Assembly: GCA_021234155.1 (NCBI GenBank)
Contig: JAJEKV010000056.1
Location: forward strand, 4,941,184 to 5,005,183
Direction of reading: 5' to 3'
Length of the DNA stretch: 64,000 nucleotides
DNA from: Isoetes taiwanensis
Lineage: Eukaryota > Streptophyta > Lycopodiopsida > Isoetales > Isoetaceae
Below the pieces are notes generated by a model. The model was not told the origin of the DNA, did no database searches, and was given only the letters and a program-made list of their open reading frames with translations. Every line of letters starts with the position of its first letter. The stretch's first letter is position 1. Below are positions 49,874 through 60,549 of the stretch, in pieces. Position numbers and translations under genes: made by a program.

Positions 49874-52800
49874 CAAACTGCTCTAGCGTGGTGATTGCAT
49901 GTTCGAGAATTTGTCAAAGTTTGTGGCACACTCATTGTTGTCTTGGTTGTCTTTCAACCAAAAAATATCATAACATGTCGGACATGTTTGATGGAATTGA
50001 GCGATGGGCGGTACAGGGCGGGTGTAAAGGCACTGTCCCTATTGCTACTTTGGACTGAGCAATATGCTCCAAATTTTAGCGAGGGTTGAATACGTCGCCT
50101 CCTTACTACAGCCTTATTCGTTGTGTATTTGTAGTAACATTTCTTCTTCGAGGCAAGAAGAAGAACAAGGACCTACTAAGGGGAAGCCATGCACACAGTA
50201 GGGCAATACGATGGGAAGGGCGTTAAAGACGGTGAAGTTGTACATTGAGCTATCGACTCTGAGGAGTTTGTATATTTGATCAAAACAACGTTTTCGATCA
50301 TTCCACGAGAGGGAGGGCTGCCGCGAAGTTGATTGGAATGATAAGGCCATAAGATTTCCTTTAGTCATAGCGGACTTGCCTTATTGCTTCAAACTAAAAG
50401 ATAGCGCTCATGACCCGGCCTTTTGAGAATTACAGATTTACTTTTCGTGTGACGTGAGCAGGATTTTCTGACTAAGCATTGGCGTCTTGTTGTGTTCACT
50501 CAAGCATGCAAGCAGGACTAAGTGGAATCTATGGATCCTCTGTACAAGCTAGGTTATGAAAACATGGTTTGGTAAGGTTGGTATTCTCAAATGTAGTTGT
50601 TTCTTCCTTGGATTTCAAGTTTTGATTTGTTGTTGAAATTCTTTGCATCTTAATCTTCTTGTTCTTATTTCCTATTACGGAATATGTTGCATTTCAATCT
50701 AGTGACCTCACATTGGATCCATCTTAAGTGTTTTAACGCTAGCGGTACTACGTTCACGTAGGTAGAAAACAAATATTAATTATCATGGTGGAGGACCAAG
50801 GCTGGCGAGCAAGGTGGAATATCTCCATGTCGCTTCTTGGAGTTTGATAAGCCTGATATGGAACATTTCAACACAACAGCACGCCAAAATTTACCCCGAG
50901 ATGTCTTAGAGTTTCGGTGGTGTCACGAGAAGGCTGCGGGATCCTAGTCGCCAAGACAAGATAGTTAATCATTACCGAAGCCACAAAAGGCGATTAACCG
51001 TCTTCTTGACATGTTCTCACTTCGGAGATTGGGTGCTTGACGCCTATAAGCTCGGTATGTCGCATGTGCACTTAAAAGGGCACTTAATTGTGTTGTTGTT
51101 GACATTGACATAAGGAGGTTGTAAACTTTATCAAGATGAGATTGGCACCTTACCAACTCTACGGGCGAATCGAAGTTAGTAGCCAAATCTTCATCGATTT
51201 TGCCAAAGATGACATCTTGAATCACGACCTCGTTTACAAGCTCTCACGGAAGATGAAGCTACTTTGCAAATCTTAAAAAGTAGCTCTAGCTACTATTCCT
51301 AAAGAAATTGTAGACCACGGACAAAGGTGAATCTTTGGAAAAAGAGCAAGCGGCAGAGAAGGACCAAAGTGAGACAAAGCGAAAACAAAATGAGGAGGAA
51401 TATGATTTGGACCTCGGCGGATCAGAAGGACGAACTCTCATCTAGTAAATCTCCCCTTCATAGAGAGGAATTCATATGCCTTTCAAATTTGAGAATTCAA
51501 ACTCTAAACTCTAGACTTACTAGATTATAATGCTCACGAGGATGCCTAGATCATATAAGTTAGGGCTTCTCCCCTTGATCTATAGCATTAGAAATGCTAA
51601 GATCATATAATGGGATCCTCTCTATTAGAATTTTATCTTAGACACTAGAATAGCGTACACATAATAATATTGTAGAAATTCGTCCCAACAAACATGGGCC
51701 TTCGTCATGACATGGATTTTCCAAATTTAAATAGAAAATTTGATAAATGTTTGTCCGTAATCTACCTATGGGCATTGTCCTTTGTGTTTAGATGTGTATG
51801 GGCAAAGACATCTTGTTCTTCTATGTAGCGGTTCAGCGGGTCCGCTCCATATTTTTTGAAATTGCATCATGCACCCATCCACTTAATTTAGCATATTTAT
51901 CGGGATATTTGGACTTCAATGTCACTTTTAATTCCATGGCTTTGACATCTTCATATTGTAGTGTCATATTACCTTGCATTCATAGCGGTTTAGGGGCTGC
52001 CACCTCGCCTATGGATTTCAAACTCGAAGTAGGGCTTGCCAGTTGGCATGGCTCCAACTTCACTAATCGCTAATGTCAATCCGTTCAAGTTACCGAAACT
52101 ATAGCATGACATCTGTGATCCTCCATTACGGATATATCTTTGCTATTCTTATGCATCTCCGGGGCTTATTAGGCGCATGTTGAGGATCGACGCTTAGAAT
52201 AGATCCTTGGCTCCATTGAACATCCATCTGCCCTCTTCATCTATTAAGGGCTTTAAAAGCTTATGCATGCCAGTTCTTAAGTGATGGCATCAACTCTAAC
52301 GAGCTTCTATTAGGGATCGAAGCTGGAGCAGTGGATCCTAGGTGTGCAGGCGGAATAGAGATCTGGCTGGATGTGAAACTACTAGGTGACCATCCAACTA
52401 CACTTGTCTACGGCTCAACTTGTCGGTGCACAACATTCCTCCTCAGCTTCGGGATAAGCGATGCTCTTCTAGATCAATATTGTATGTCTTGAAACAAGAT
52501 CACGTATTATTAACGTAGAGCTTCCCTTTTAGGATTTGCTTAAAATTGCTCGAGGGCTGGCTTAAGTATTCTCCATCATCTTTTTAAGGCAGCAGAATCC
52601 TTCTCTTCACCGACTTATCGTGCAACAACTTTGCGGCCTCTCCTAATTAGCCGATGGCTCCTCTCGCCTTGCCTGGATTGATCCTATTAAGCACTTTAAG
52701 TAATGCATCTTCTGAGGCAGAGCACTAAAACCACCTTGACTTCTTGTGGAATAATGAAATGTCTCCCATCTCCATTCTACTTGGTTCATCTTGCTTTGAA

Positions 52801-52974
52801 AATAATCTTCCGGCCATTCTTACGCCTTGTCTGCGAGAACCTTGCATTCTTCAAGCTCTTCTTCCTCCACGATAATTTCATCAAGAAATGAATTCATCAT
52901 TAAAACTCTTCCATAATAGAAATCAATGGTGCATTCCTTATTGTTAGTCTTCTCCGTCGATTTAGAGCTTCGGG

Positions 52975-53176
52975 CTCACGATACCATCTTAAATGACAAG
53001 CGATGGAGAATGGAATGATTTGATTATTATATGAATAGGGCCAACAACGGCTACATATACCAAAAGGAGTAGTCCAGAGACTTGACTCTGGGTACTTAAA
53101 TAATAAGCACACCACTTGGCGTACCACCTCGGTATGCAACAGTCTTTATGATCACTAATATTATAATATCCTAACA
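52975..53176 (-). mobile_element. LTR-like segment with a tRNA-Met-type primer binding site, unit A
   Basis: On the minus strand the segment starts TGTTAGGATATTATAAT at 53176 and runs about 190 bases to a sequence resembling TTTAACA. It is followed at once by TGGTATCGTGAGC (complement of 52987-52975). Many plant copia elements have the primer binding site TGGTATCAGAGC directly after the 5' LTR, so this looks like a 5' LTR plus that site with CAG changed to CGTG. A second LTR was not found in the unit. No pol motif is readable downstream. A non-autonomous or truncated element is inferred. Confidence 0.5.
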
Positions 53177-53834
53177 TGCTAAATTATTTATTGTTGACTC
53201 TAAACTATTGCCAAATTTGATGTACTAAATTTTAAAGAAATAATTAGTATTCTTTACCTTATTTAGATGTCTTGAATTCCTACTTTTTAGAGATTGTATG
53301 CTTATGTTTGAAATTTTGCCATTTTCAAGTGCTCTTCTTTACAAATACAAGATCATCACTTCAAAGAACCCAAAATCGCGAGGAAAAATTTTTTGATGAT
53401 GAGCGTGGGCCTTTATTACTCAAAAGAAAAAATACTCGATCCTTTTGGAAATTTCCAACTTCTTTAAAAATGGTCAATTTTAAAGTATGGTGTTTTCTAA
53501 AGAGAATCTTTGAAGCGGGGGTGATGCAACACTCACGATTTAATTTACAATAGTGTTTATTGCTTTAACCTCCCTGCGAGAACCCTAAAAGGGGCTATGG
53601 AAGTGGTCTATGCATAGTGGGACTCTCGGTAATCTATGATGAAGACACAATGTACTACTCAAGAGATGGCATTATGAGACAAAGGATAAATGTCTCCATT
53701 GAAGATTGAATTAAGGCAAGACACAAAAGGACATGAAGTGAAGATAGAATTAGAAGGTGCGCGTGCGGTATGCTTGTCATTTGAATGTTGACTTTGGGAG
53801 TGCGGAAAGCCATCTTCGCAATAACATGATCCTA

Positions 53835-53910
53835 GAATATCCCATAAACCCAAAGCTGGAATATCCATGGTTTATGAGGGGCGTAAGTCAGCCTAAAGGC
53901 CCTTATAAAG
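53835..53910 (+). promoter_or_regulatory. P1BS pair and TATA box, unit A (orphan PHT1 promoter)
   Basis: GAATATCC occurs at 53835-53842 and 53859-53866; both fit the PHR1 binding consensus GNATATNC exactly. TATAAAG lies at 53904-53910, 38 bases after the second site and about 40 bases before the PHT1 ATG at 53949. This is the arrangement expected of a phosphate-starvation promoter. The gene it would drive is cut after 12 codons. Confidence 0.7.
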
Positions 53911-53948
53911 CTTGATGGAATTGAAGATTTTGCGGTGAGAGTTGAGTT

Positions 53949-53983
53949 ATGGCAAACCAATTGGAGGTGCTATGCTGCTTTGG
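53949..53983 (+). pseudogene. PHT1: PHT1 5' stub at the end of unit A
   Basis: The ATG at 53949 starts MANQLEVL and a few more codons, matching the start of the PHT1 gene at 57344 (MANN then LEVLSA after a one-base shift). The homology stops at the unit border at 53983, where the second unit begins. About 35 bases of coding sequence remain. It cannot make a transporter. Confidence 0.75.
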
Positions 53984-56128
53984 TTGTTTCTTCCTTAGTT
54001 CAAGTTTTGATTTGTTGTTGAAATTATGCGCATCTTAATCTTCTTGTTCTTATTTCCTATTAAGGAATCGTTGCATTTCAACCCTAGTGACCTCATTGGA
54101 TCCATCTTACGTGTTTCTTTGCTAATGGTACTTTTTACGTTTCTGTAGGTACAAAACAAATATTAATTATCATGGTGGAGGACCAAGAAGGGTACAGCTG
54201 ACAAGGTGGAATATCTCCATGTTGCTTACTAGAGTTTTGATGGAAAACACTATAATGGAACATTTCAACTGCTTGTGCCAAAATGTTTTGAATGTCTTAG
54301 AGTTTCCAGCGATTGTCACAGTACTTGAGGGACCCTAGTCGCGCCAGAACAAGATAGTTAATCATTACGAGAAGCCACAAAGTGATTAGCCATCTTTTTG
54401 ACATGTGCTCCGTCCGGAGATTGGGTGCTTGACACTTTCGGCTCACGGTACAGCAATCATGTGCACTTAAAGGGCACTTAATTGTGTTGTTGTTGACATT
54501 GACAAGGAGGTTGTAAACTTTATCAAGATGAGATTGGCACCTTACCAGCTCTGCGGTGAGAATCAGAGTTAAGCCAAATCTTCATCTGATTTTGCCAAGA
54601 TGACATCTTCGAGGAATCACGATACTCAGTTCTGGCTCACGGAGAGGAAGATGAAGCTACTTTAAAATCTTAAAAGTAGCTCTAGCTACTATTCCTAAAA
54701 GAAATTGTGGAAAGACACGGACAAAGGTGAATCAGCGGAGGAAAAGGCAAGCAGCGAGAGAAGGATGAAATTTGAGACAAACAAACAAATGAGGAGGAAT
54801 ATGATTTGGACCTCGTGGGATCAGAAGGGCGAACTCTCATCTATTAAATCTCCTTCATAGAGATTCATATGCCTTTCAAATTTGAGAATTCAAACTCTAA
54901 ACTCTAGACTTACTAGATTATAATGCCTACGAGGATGCCTAGATCCTTATAAGTTAGGGCTTCTCCCCTTGATCTATAGGATTAGAGAAATGCTAGATCA
55001 TATAATGGGATCCTCTATTAGGAATTTTATCTTCTAGACACTAGAACCGTACATAATAATATTGTAGAAATTCGTCCCAACAAACATGGGCCTTCGTCCT
55101 TGACATGAATTTCAAATTTAAATAGAAAATTTGATAATGTTTGTCATGTCATACCTATGGGCATTGTCAACGTGTTTCACGTCTTTGTATTTGTTCTTCT
55201 ATGTAGCGGTTTTTCGTGTGGCTCCATATTTTGAAATTGCATCATGCACCCATCCACTTAATTTAGCGTATTTATGGGATATTTGGACTTCAATGTCACT
55301 TGGCACAATTTCCATGGCTTTGGCGTCTTCATATTATAGTGTCATATTGCGCATCCATGGCGGTTTGGGGCTGCCACCTGCGCCTATGGATTTCAAACTC
55401 TCGGAAAGTAGGGCTTGCTTGATTGGCATGGCTCAACCACTATCGCTAATGTTCAATCCGTTCAAATTTTGAAACTACTAGCATGACATCTGGCCCCGAT
55501 CCTCCATCTATTTCACGGATATATCGCTATTCTTATGCGTATAGGGCTTGTGGGCGCATGTTAAAGTCGACCTTAGAATAGATCATGTCTCCATTGAACA
55601 TCAGCACGCCCTCTTCATTTTATTCCTCGAGATTTAAAGGATTACCGCGTAAAGCACCAGCAGTTCTTCGTGACTCCTTGACATCAACTCTAGCTTGAGC
55701 TTCTATTAGGGATCGAAGCTGGAGCAGTGAGGATCTAGGTATTACCTTGAAGCTGGAATAGAATCTGGCCGGATGTGGCTAACTGGTACGACCATCCAAC
55801 TTCACAATTGTCTGCAGCACCGACATCGGGCGCACAACATTTCTCCTCAACTTTCGGGATAAGCGATGCTCTTCTAAAAATCAATATTGTATGTGCGAGA
55901 AACAAGATCTCGTATGCGCCCGACTTCCCTTTTAGGATTTTCATAGATTGCTTTCGAGTACGGCCGTATTCTCCATCATCTTGTATAATCATTTCAATTT
56001 GTTTTGCCGGCTCGCCTTCTCTTTTGCGGTATAGGCAATAGAATCCTTAAGCTCTTACAAAACATCGTGCAACAACTGCACACGCCCTCGTAATTCCTTC
56101 GATATCCTCTCGCCTTGCTGGATTGATC

Positions 56129-56345
56129 CTAATAAGCACTTTCGTAATGCATCTTTACGAGAGCTGACACTAAAACCATTTTAGATTCTTCTTTGCGGAA
56201 TAATGAAATGTCTCCCATCTCCATTCTGCTTGGTTCATCTTGCTTTAGAAAATAATCTTCCGGCCATTCTAATACGCCGTCTGCTTGAACCTTGCATTCT
56301 TCAAGCTCTTCTTCCTCCACGATAATTTCATCAGAAATGGGTCAT
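56129..56345 (-). pseudogene. Unassigned protein-like stretch shared by both units, possibly gag of the LTR element
   Basis: On the minus strand, just after the primer-binding-site-like sequence, a frame reads VEEEELEECKVQADGV, EWPEDYFLKQDEPSRMEMGD, and ISLFRKEESKMV. In a shifted frame, KCLLGS and ELRGRVQLLHDVL follow with few stops. Unit A has the same stretch near 52870-52720, with breaks after EWPEDYF. The position after a 5' LTR suggests gag. The acidic, charged composition could also be a coiled or disordered protein. I do not recognise the family. Confidence 0.3.
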
Positions 56346-56420
56346 CATTAATAACTCTTCAATCAAATCAATGGTGCATTCCTTATTGTTAGTCTTCTCG
56401 GATCGATTTAAGAGCTCGAG

Positions 56421-56613
56421 GCTCGATACCATCTTAAATATAGGAGCGATGGAGAATGGAATGATTGAGTATTACATGAATGAGGCCAACAACATGGCTA
56501 CATATACAAAGGTAGTCAAGAGACACGACTATAGTGCCTTGTAAGCACACCGCTTGGCATGCCACCTCGGCATGCAACTTGATCTATATGATCACTAATA
56601 GTATATTCTAACA
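56421..56613 (-). mobile_element. LTR-like segment with a tRNA-Met-type primer binding site, unit B
   Basis: This is the counterpart of the unit A segment. It starts TGTTAGAATATAC on the minus strand at 56613 and ends before TGGTATCGAGC at 56431-56421. Here the CAGAGC of the canonical site reads CGAGC. Because both units carry it at the same place, the insertion came before the tandem duplication. Confidence 0.5.
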
Positions 56614-57229
56614 TGATAGATTATTTATTGTTGACTCCTAAACTATTGCCAAATTTGATGTACTAATCTTTTTTTTAAAGAAATAATTAGTATTCTTTCT
56701 ACCTTATTTAGATGTCTTGAATTCTACTTTTTAGAGATTGTATGCTTATGTTTGAAATTTTGCCATTTTCACAAATACAAGACCATCACTTCAAAAGAAC
56801 CCAAAATCACGAGGAAAAATACTCGATCCTTTTAGAATTCCCAACTACTTAAAAAATGGTCAATTTTTAAAGTATGGTGTTTTTCTAAAGAGAATCTTTG
56901 AAATGGGAGTGATGCAACACTCCTGTTCCAATTGCAATAGTGTTTATTGCTTTAACGTCCACGAGAACCTAAAAGGGGCTATGGGGCAGGTCTATCAACA
57001 GGTAGGACTCTTTGGTATGATGAACACAATGTACTACTCAAAGAAGATAAGATGGCGTATGAGACAAAGGATAAATGTCTCCATTGAAGATTAATTCTAA
57101 GGCAAGACACAAAAGGACATGTGAAGTGAGGATAGAATTACAGAAGGTACGTACGTATGCTTGTCATTTGAATGTTGACTTTGGGCAGTGCCAGTGCCAG
57201 AGAAGCCATCTTCGCAATAACATGATCTA

Positions 57230-57302
57230 GAATATCCATAAACCCAAACTGGAATATCCATGGTTTTATGAGCTGTAAGTCAGCCTAAAGGCCCTTATAA
57301 AA
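57230..57302 (+). promoter_or_regulatory. P1BS pair and TATA box, unit B (promoter of PHT1 copy 2)
   Basis: GAATATCC is at 57230-57237 and 57252-57259, and TATAAAA is at 57296-57302. The ATG follows at 57344. Sites and spacing match those of unit A. In known plants, PHR1-type MYB factors bind P1BS in PHT1 promoters and raise transcription when phosphate is low; that role is inferred here. Confidence 0.75.
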
Positions 57303-57343
57303 CAGAAGTGGAATTGAAGATTTTTGCAGTGAGAGGTTGAGTT

Positions 57344-58926
57344 ATGGCAAATAATTGGAGGTGCTCTCTGCTTTTGGACAAAACAAAAACACAATAGTAC
57401 CATTTCACAGCAATAGTGATTGCGGGAATGGGTTTTACAGATGCATACGATCTATTTTGCATTTCAACAGTGACAAGGCTGTTGGGCAGATTGTATTACT
57501 ACGATCCAACAACGGGAAAGCCTGGATCTCTGCCACCAAATGTATCAGCGGCTGTGAATGGGGTTGCTCTGTGTGCGGAACTCTGGCAGGGCGGCTGTTC
57601 TTCGGATGGCTGGGCGACAAATGGGCAGAAAAAGTGTACGGGATCACTCTAATGCTCATGGTCGGCATGTCGATTGCTTCTGGGTTATCCTTCGGCCATA
57701 CTGCTAAATCCGTCCTTGACACACTCTGTTTCTTCAGATTCTGGCTTGGTTTTGGAATCGGGGGAGATTATCCTCTCTCTGCCGTGATTATGTCAGAATA
57801 TTCCAACACCAAAACCAGAGGCGCTTTGTTGCTGCGGTTTCGCCATGCAGGAGTCCGGAATTCTGGTGGCTGCCACGAGTTTCGATTGTGATTTCTTCAG
57901 CATTCAACAACGCATATTCCAGGCCTCGTTTTCCGGTAGATCCGGGTTTGATCCACGCTGCTGCAGAGAGGCAGATTTTTGTGTGGAGATTGATTTTTCA
58001 TGTTGGAGCAGTTTCGGCTGCGTTGACATTCTACTGGCGCATGAAAATTACTGAGACTGCCAGATTCACTGCGCTGGTGCAGGGCAATCTGAAACAGGCC
58101 ACCGGAACTTGGCCAAGGTTCTCCAACATGGAAATGACTGCCGAATCTGCCAAAATTGAACCTGCCAGGAAGAACAATGCGGCCTTTTTGTAGCCGTGAA
58201 TTTGCCAGGAGACATGGCCTCCATCTCCTTGCCACAACTTCTACTTGGTTTTGCTGGACATTTGCATTCTACAGCCAGAATCTGTTCAGAAGGACGTCCT
58301 CACTGCCATCGGATGGCTCCACAATCCCAAACAATATTAGGCGCCCTCGAAGAGTGTTTTAAGATTTCCTAGCCCAGGCTCTAATTGCTCTCTGTTCCAC
58401 CGTTTCTGGTTATTGGGTTACTGTTGCATTGATCGGTTTAAAATCCAGTGCAAGGATTGCACCTATGACCCTTTTTATGTTTAGCCTTGCAATTCCCTAC
58501 AACAAAACTTCGTATGCGATTCATGGCTGCTGCGGAGGAAATCACATTGCTTTTGTTATTCTGTATGCTCTTACGTTTTTCTTTGCAATTTTGGGCCCAA
58601 CAGCACCACCTTCATAGTCCCTGCAGAGCTCTTCCCTGCTCGTCTTAGATCGACATGCCATGGTATTTCTGCCGCTTCAGGAAAAGCTGGTGCTATAATT
58701 GGAGCTTTTGGATTCTTATATGCTGCCCAAAGCACCCATCAGAAGGAAACTGATCCTGGATATCCACCGGAATTGGCTTTAGAATGCCCTTATTGTTCTT
58801 GGTGTGGTTAACGGACTTGGATTCATCTTCACTCTTTTGGTTCCTGAGACAAATGGCAAATCTTTGGAAGAATTATCTGGCGAAGATCAGACTACAGCTC
58901 CACAAATTTCTGAACTGCGAGTTTGA
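57344..58926 (+). pseudogene. PHT1: PHT1-family H+/phosphate symporter, frame-broken copy 2
   Basis: This gene is nearly full length with no evident intron and is better preserved than copy 1. The start is MANN at 57344. It then reads [10 protein letters not shown] and [20 protein letters not shown] near 57407-57496, [19 protein letters not shown] near 57519-57575, and [11 protein letters not shown] near 57591. [20 protein letters not shown] is near 57634. The family signature [20 protein letters not shown] is intact near 57742-57801. TFYWRMKITETARFTALVQ is near 58026, [18 protein letters not shown] near 58198, [16 protein letters not shown] near 58551-58600, LDRHAMV in place of the RSTCHGIS region near 58650, and [20 protein letters not shown] near 58838-58897. 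The stop is at 58926. Breaks often sit in short homopolymers: one T is missing in each of two T-runs near 57825-57840. Loss of function by mutation and sequencing error are both possible. Confidence 0.92.
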
Positions 58927-59810
58927 CTTATCTATTAGCTTATCCATAAAGAAGGAATGTTAATATTTATTCTTCTGGAATGCCTTTATAATAATAATAA
59001 TAAAAAAAATAACAATATTTTATTGCTTGGTCATTCGCTTTCAAAATTCCCATATCTTATATTTTATCTTATAACCAATCTTTATCCACTATAATTGCGG
59101 ATTTTTGTAACATGTGAACTAGCTATATGAAAACCTTAAATTCAACCAAATTCGTTATTATAATGTCCTATAATTGTTGCCACTAAGCCATTTTATGTTC
59201 TCATCTCGTTAAAATACTCGTGTTGCAACAAGATAAGATGATCCTCCTATATTCCTTTAAAGATACCACTTACTTCTCAACATGTGCAAGATTAAACGCC
59301 GGCACATGGCTTTCAAAATGTGGATAAGCCCACTTAAGCAAAAGTTTGCATATTTTAGTTGCACATTCTTCTCGTAAAAGCCACTTAATCTTTCTTATCT
59401 CAAAATTTTTCCTTGTGTGTTAATAAATAGATTATATTGGGAAAGGTATTTTGTTCTTCCAGTTCCTTACTTTGTTTTATTATATTTTGAATAGTGCTTG
59501 TGTGCATGTGTGTAGGAATTGCAAAAGTGAAGATAAATGCGGCATGAAAAATAATCCTTGCTTACGTGTTGATCCAATAACTAGGAGCGTAGGAAGGAAG
59601 CGATAAGATTAAGACTTTGGAAATCTTAAAGATTAGTCTAGGCTCTCCTTTCCTTACTTATTTAGTTCCATACAGCAGTTATGAGGACATCTCTCTAGAG
59701 CAGTTACGGATAAAGAATGTAACAAAAACTAAGTAGAAGTGGTAGCAAGAAGATGGAGGCCATGGCCCCGGCAAATTCTTAACAAAAGGCCCTCCTTAGT
59801 GATTCTGCGG
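58927..59810. other. 3' flank of PHT1 copy 2, AT-rich
   Basis: Low-complexity (AAT)n and A-rich sequence near 58985-59015 may mark the 3' untranslated or polyadenylation region. The rest is non-coding without recognised repeats. Confidence 0.4.
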
Positions 59811-59814
59811 GGTT

Positions 59815-59905
59815 TACTTGATTTGGCGATCATTTACATCTTTAAGACCTTGGCCATGTCTTGGGTGAATTTGTTTGAGATTACCTTGCACCAATGCAAT
59901 GAATC
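59815..59905 (-). pseudogene. PHT1: Inverted PHT1 fragment (central loop)
   Basis: The minus strand reads RFIALVQGNLKQ, then HPRHGQGLKDVNDRQIK. PHT1 copy 2 has RFTALVQGNLKQ at 58060-58098 followed by ATGTWPRFSNM. At DNA level, agattca-tgc-ctggtgca and gg-aatct-aaaca are shared. The piece covers only about 30 codons from the large cytoplasmic loop after helix 6. Sequence on both sides is not PHT1. It lies 0.9 kb past copy 2, in opposite orientation. A captured or rearranged gene fragment is inferred. Confidence 0.6.
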
Positions 59906-60549
59906 TATGTAATATAAGCACACCTTCATATGCCAATAGCGAGGTTATCTTTGATGAAACTCCTAAGTGGACCCCGCCGGATCCTACCATAAATGAAGGT
60001 ATGAAATATCTTGGTGACAAAATTTTAGTTGAAGCCTTGGCAACCCGCGAGTGATTTCTTTGGATGCCGAAAGCATTAGCAACAATTCCACTGGTTTAGT
60101 TGGAACACTATGTTATGATAACTACAAAAGAGAGGATAATCTCCCAATTCAAAGTCAAGCTAGAATCACGAGAAGAAATGAGAGGGTTTGTCATGACAAT
60201 TTTGATATGGCCAAAGAGAGACCAGAAGTTACATATATATACCAACCATGGTGCGCAAGGAGATACTATAGACCTTTTCTGCGATTTTATCTCAATGGCG
60301 AAATGAGGGCGGATCAAAACTTCTAGGGAAGGGGAGAATAAAGGTAAACTTAGGCTATTGGGCAAGAAAAGAGAATTACAAGTGCATGCACGAAGAATTT
60401 ATGCGGAGTAGATGGGTCTTCAAAACATGGTTATTCAAAATGAAAGGTTGATAAAGGCGGGATGTATTTGTTTACTTGATGATGGAGCAACATGATTTCA
60501 TTTAGCGAGTTGTACAAACTAGGATTCCTATTTGTGATTTACAAACTCA

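Larger units (their letters stand above)
50597..57377. repeat. 3.4-kb tandem duplication upstream of PHT1
   Basis: Unit A (50597-53983) and unit B (53984-57377) both start ttgtttcttcctt. They run in parallel through tttgatttgttgttgaaatt, gtgacctca, attaattatcatggtggagg, and ttgtgttgttgttgacattg. They continue through aaattcgtcccaacaaacat, cattgaacatc, an LTR-like segment, the PHT1 promoter and the PHT1 start codon. Lengths agree within about ten bases. Copies differ by many small indels and by CAG/CTG versus CG changes. No protein spans a unit. Unit A ends inside PHT1 codon 12 or 13; unit B continues into the gene. Confidence 0.92.

Noticed and set aside
55131-55472. Plus-strand frame of 113 codons in unit B
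   Set aside because: The equivalent frame in unit A is broken, and the minus strand of the same unit carries the better supported retroelement-like reading.
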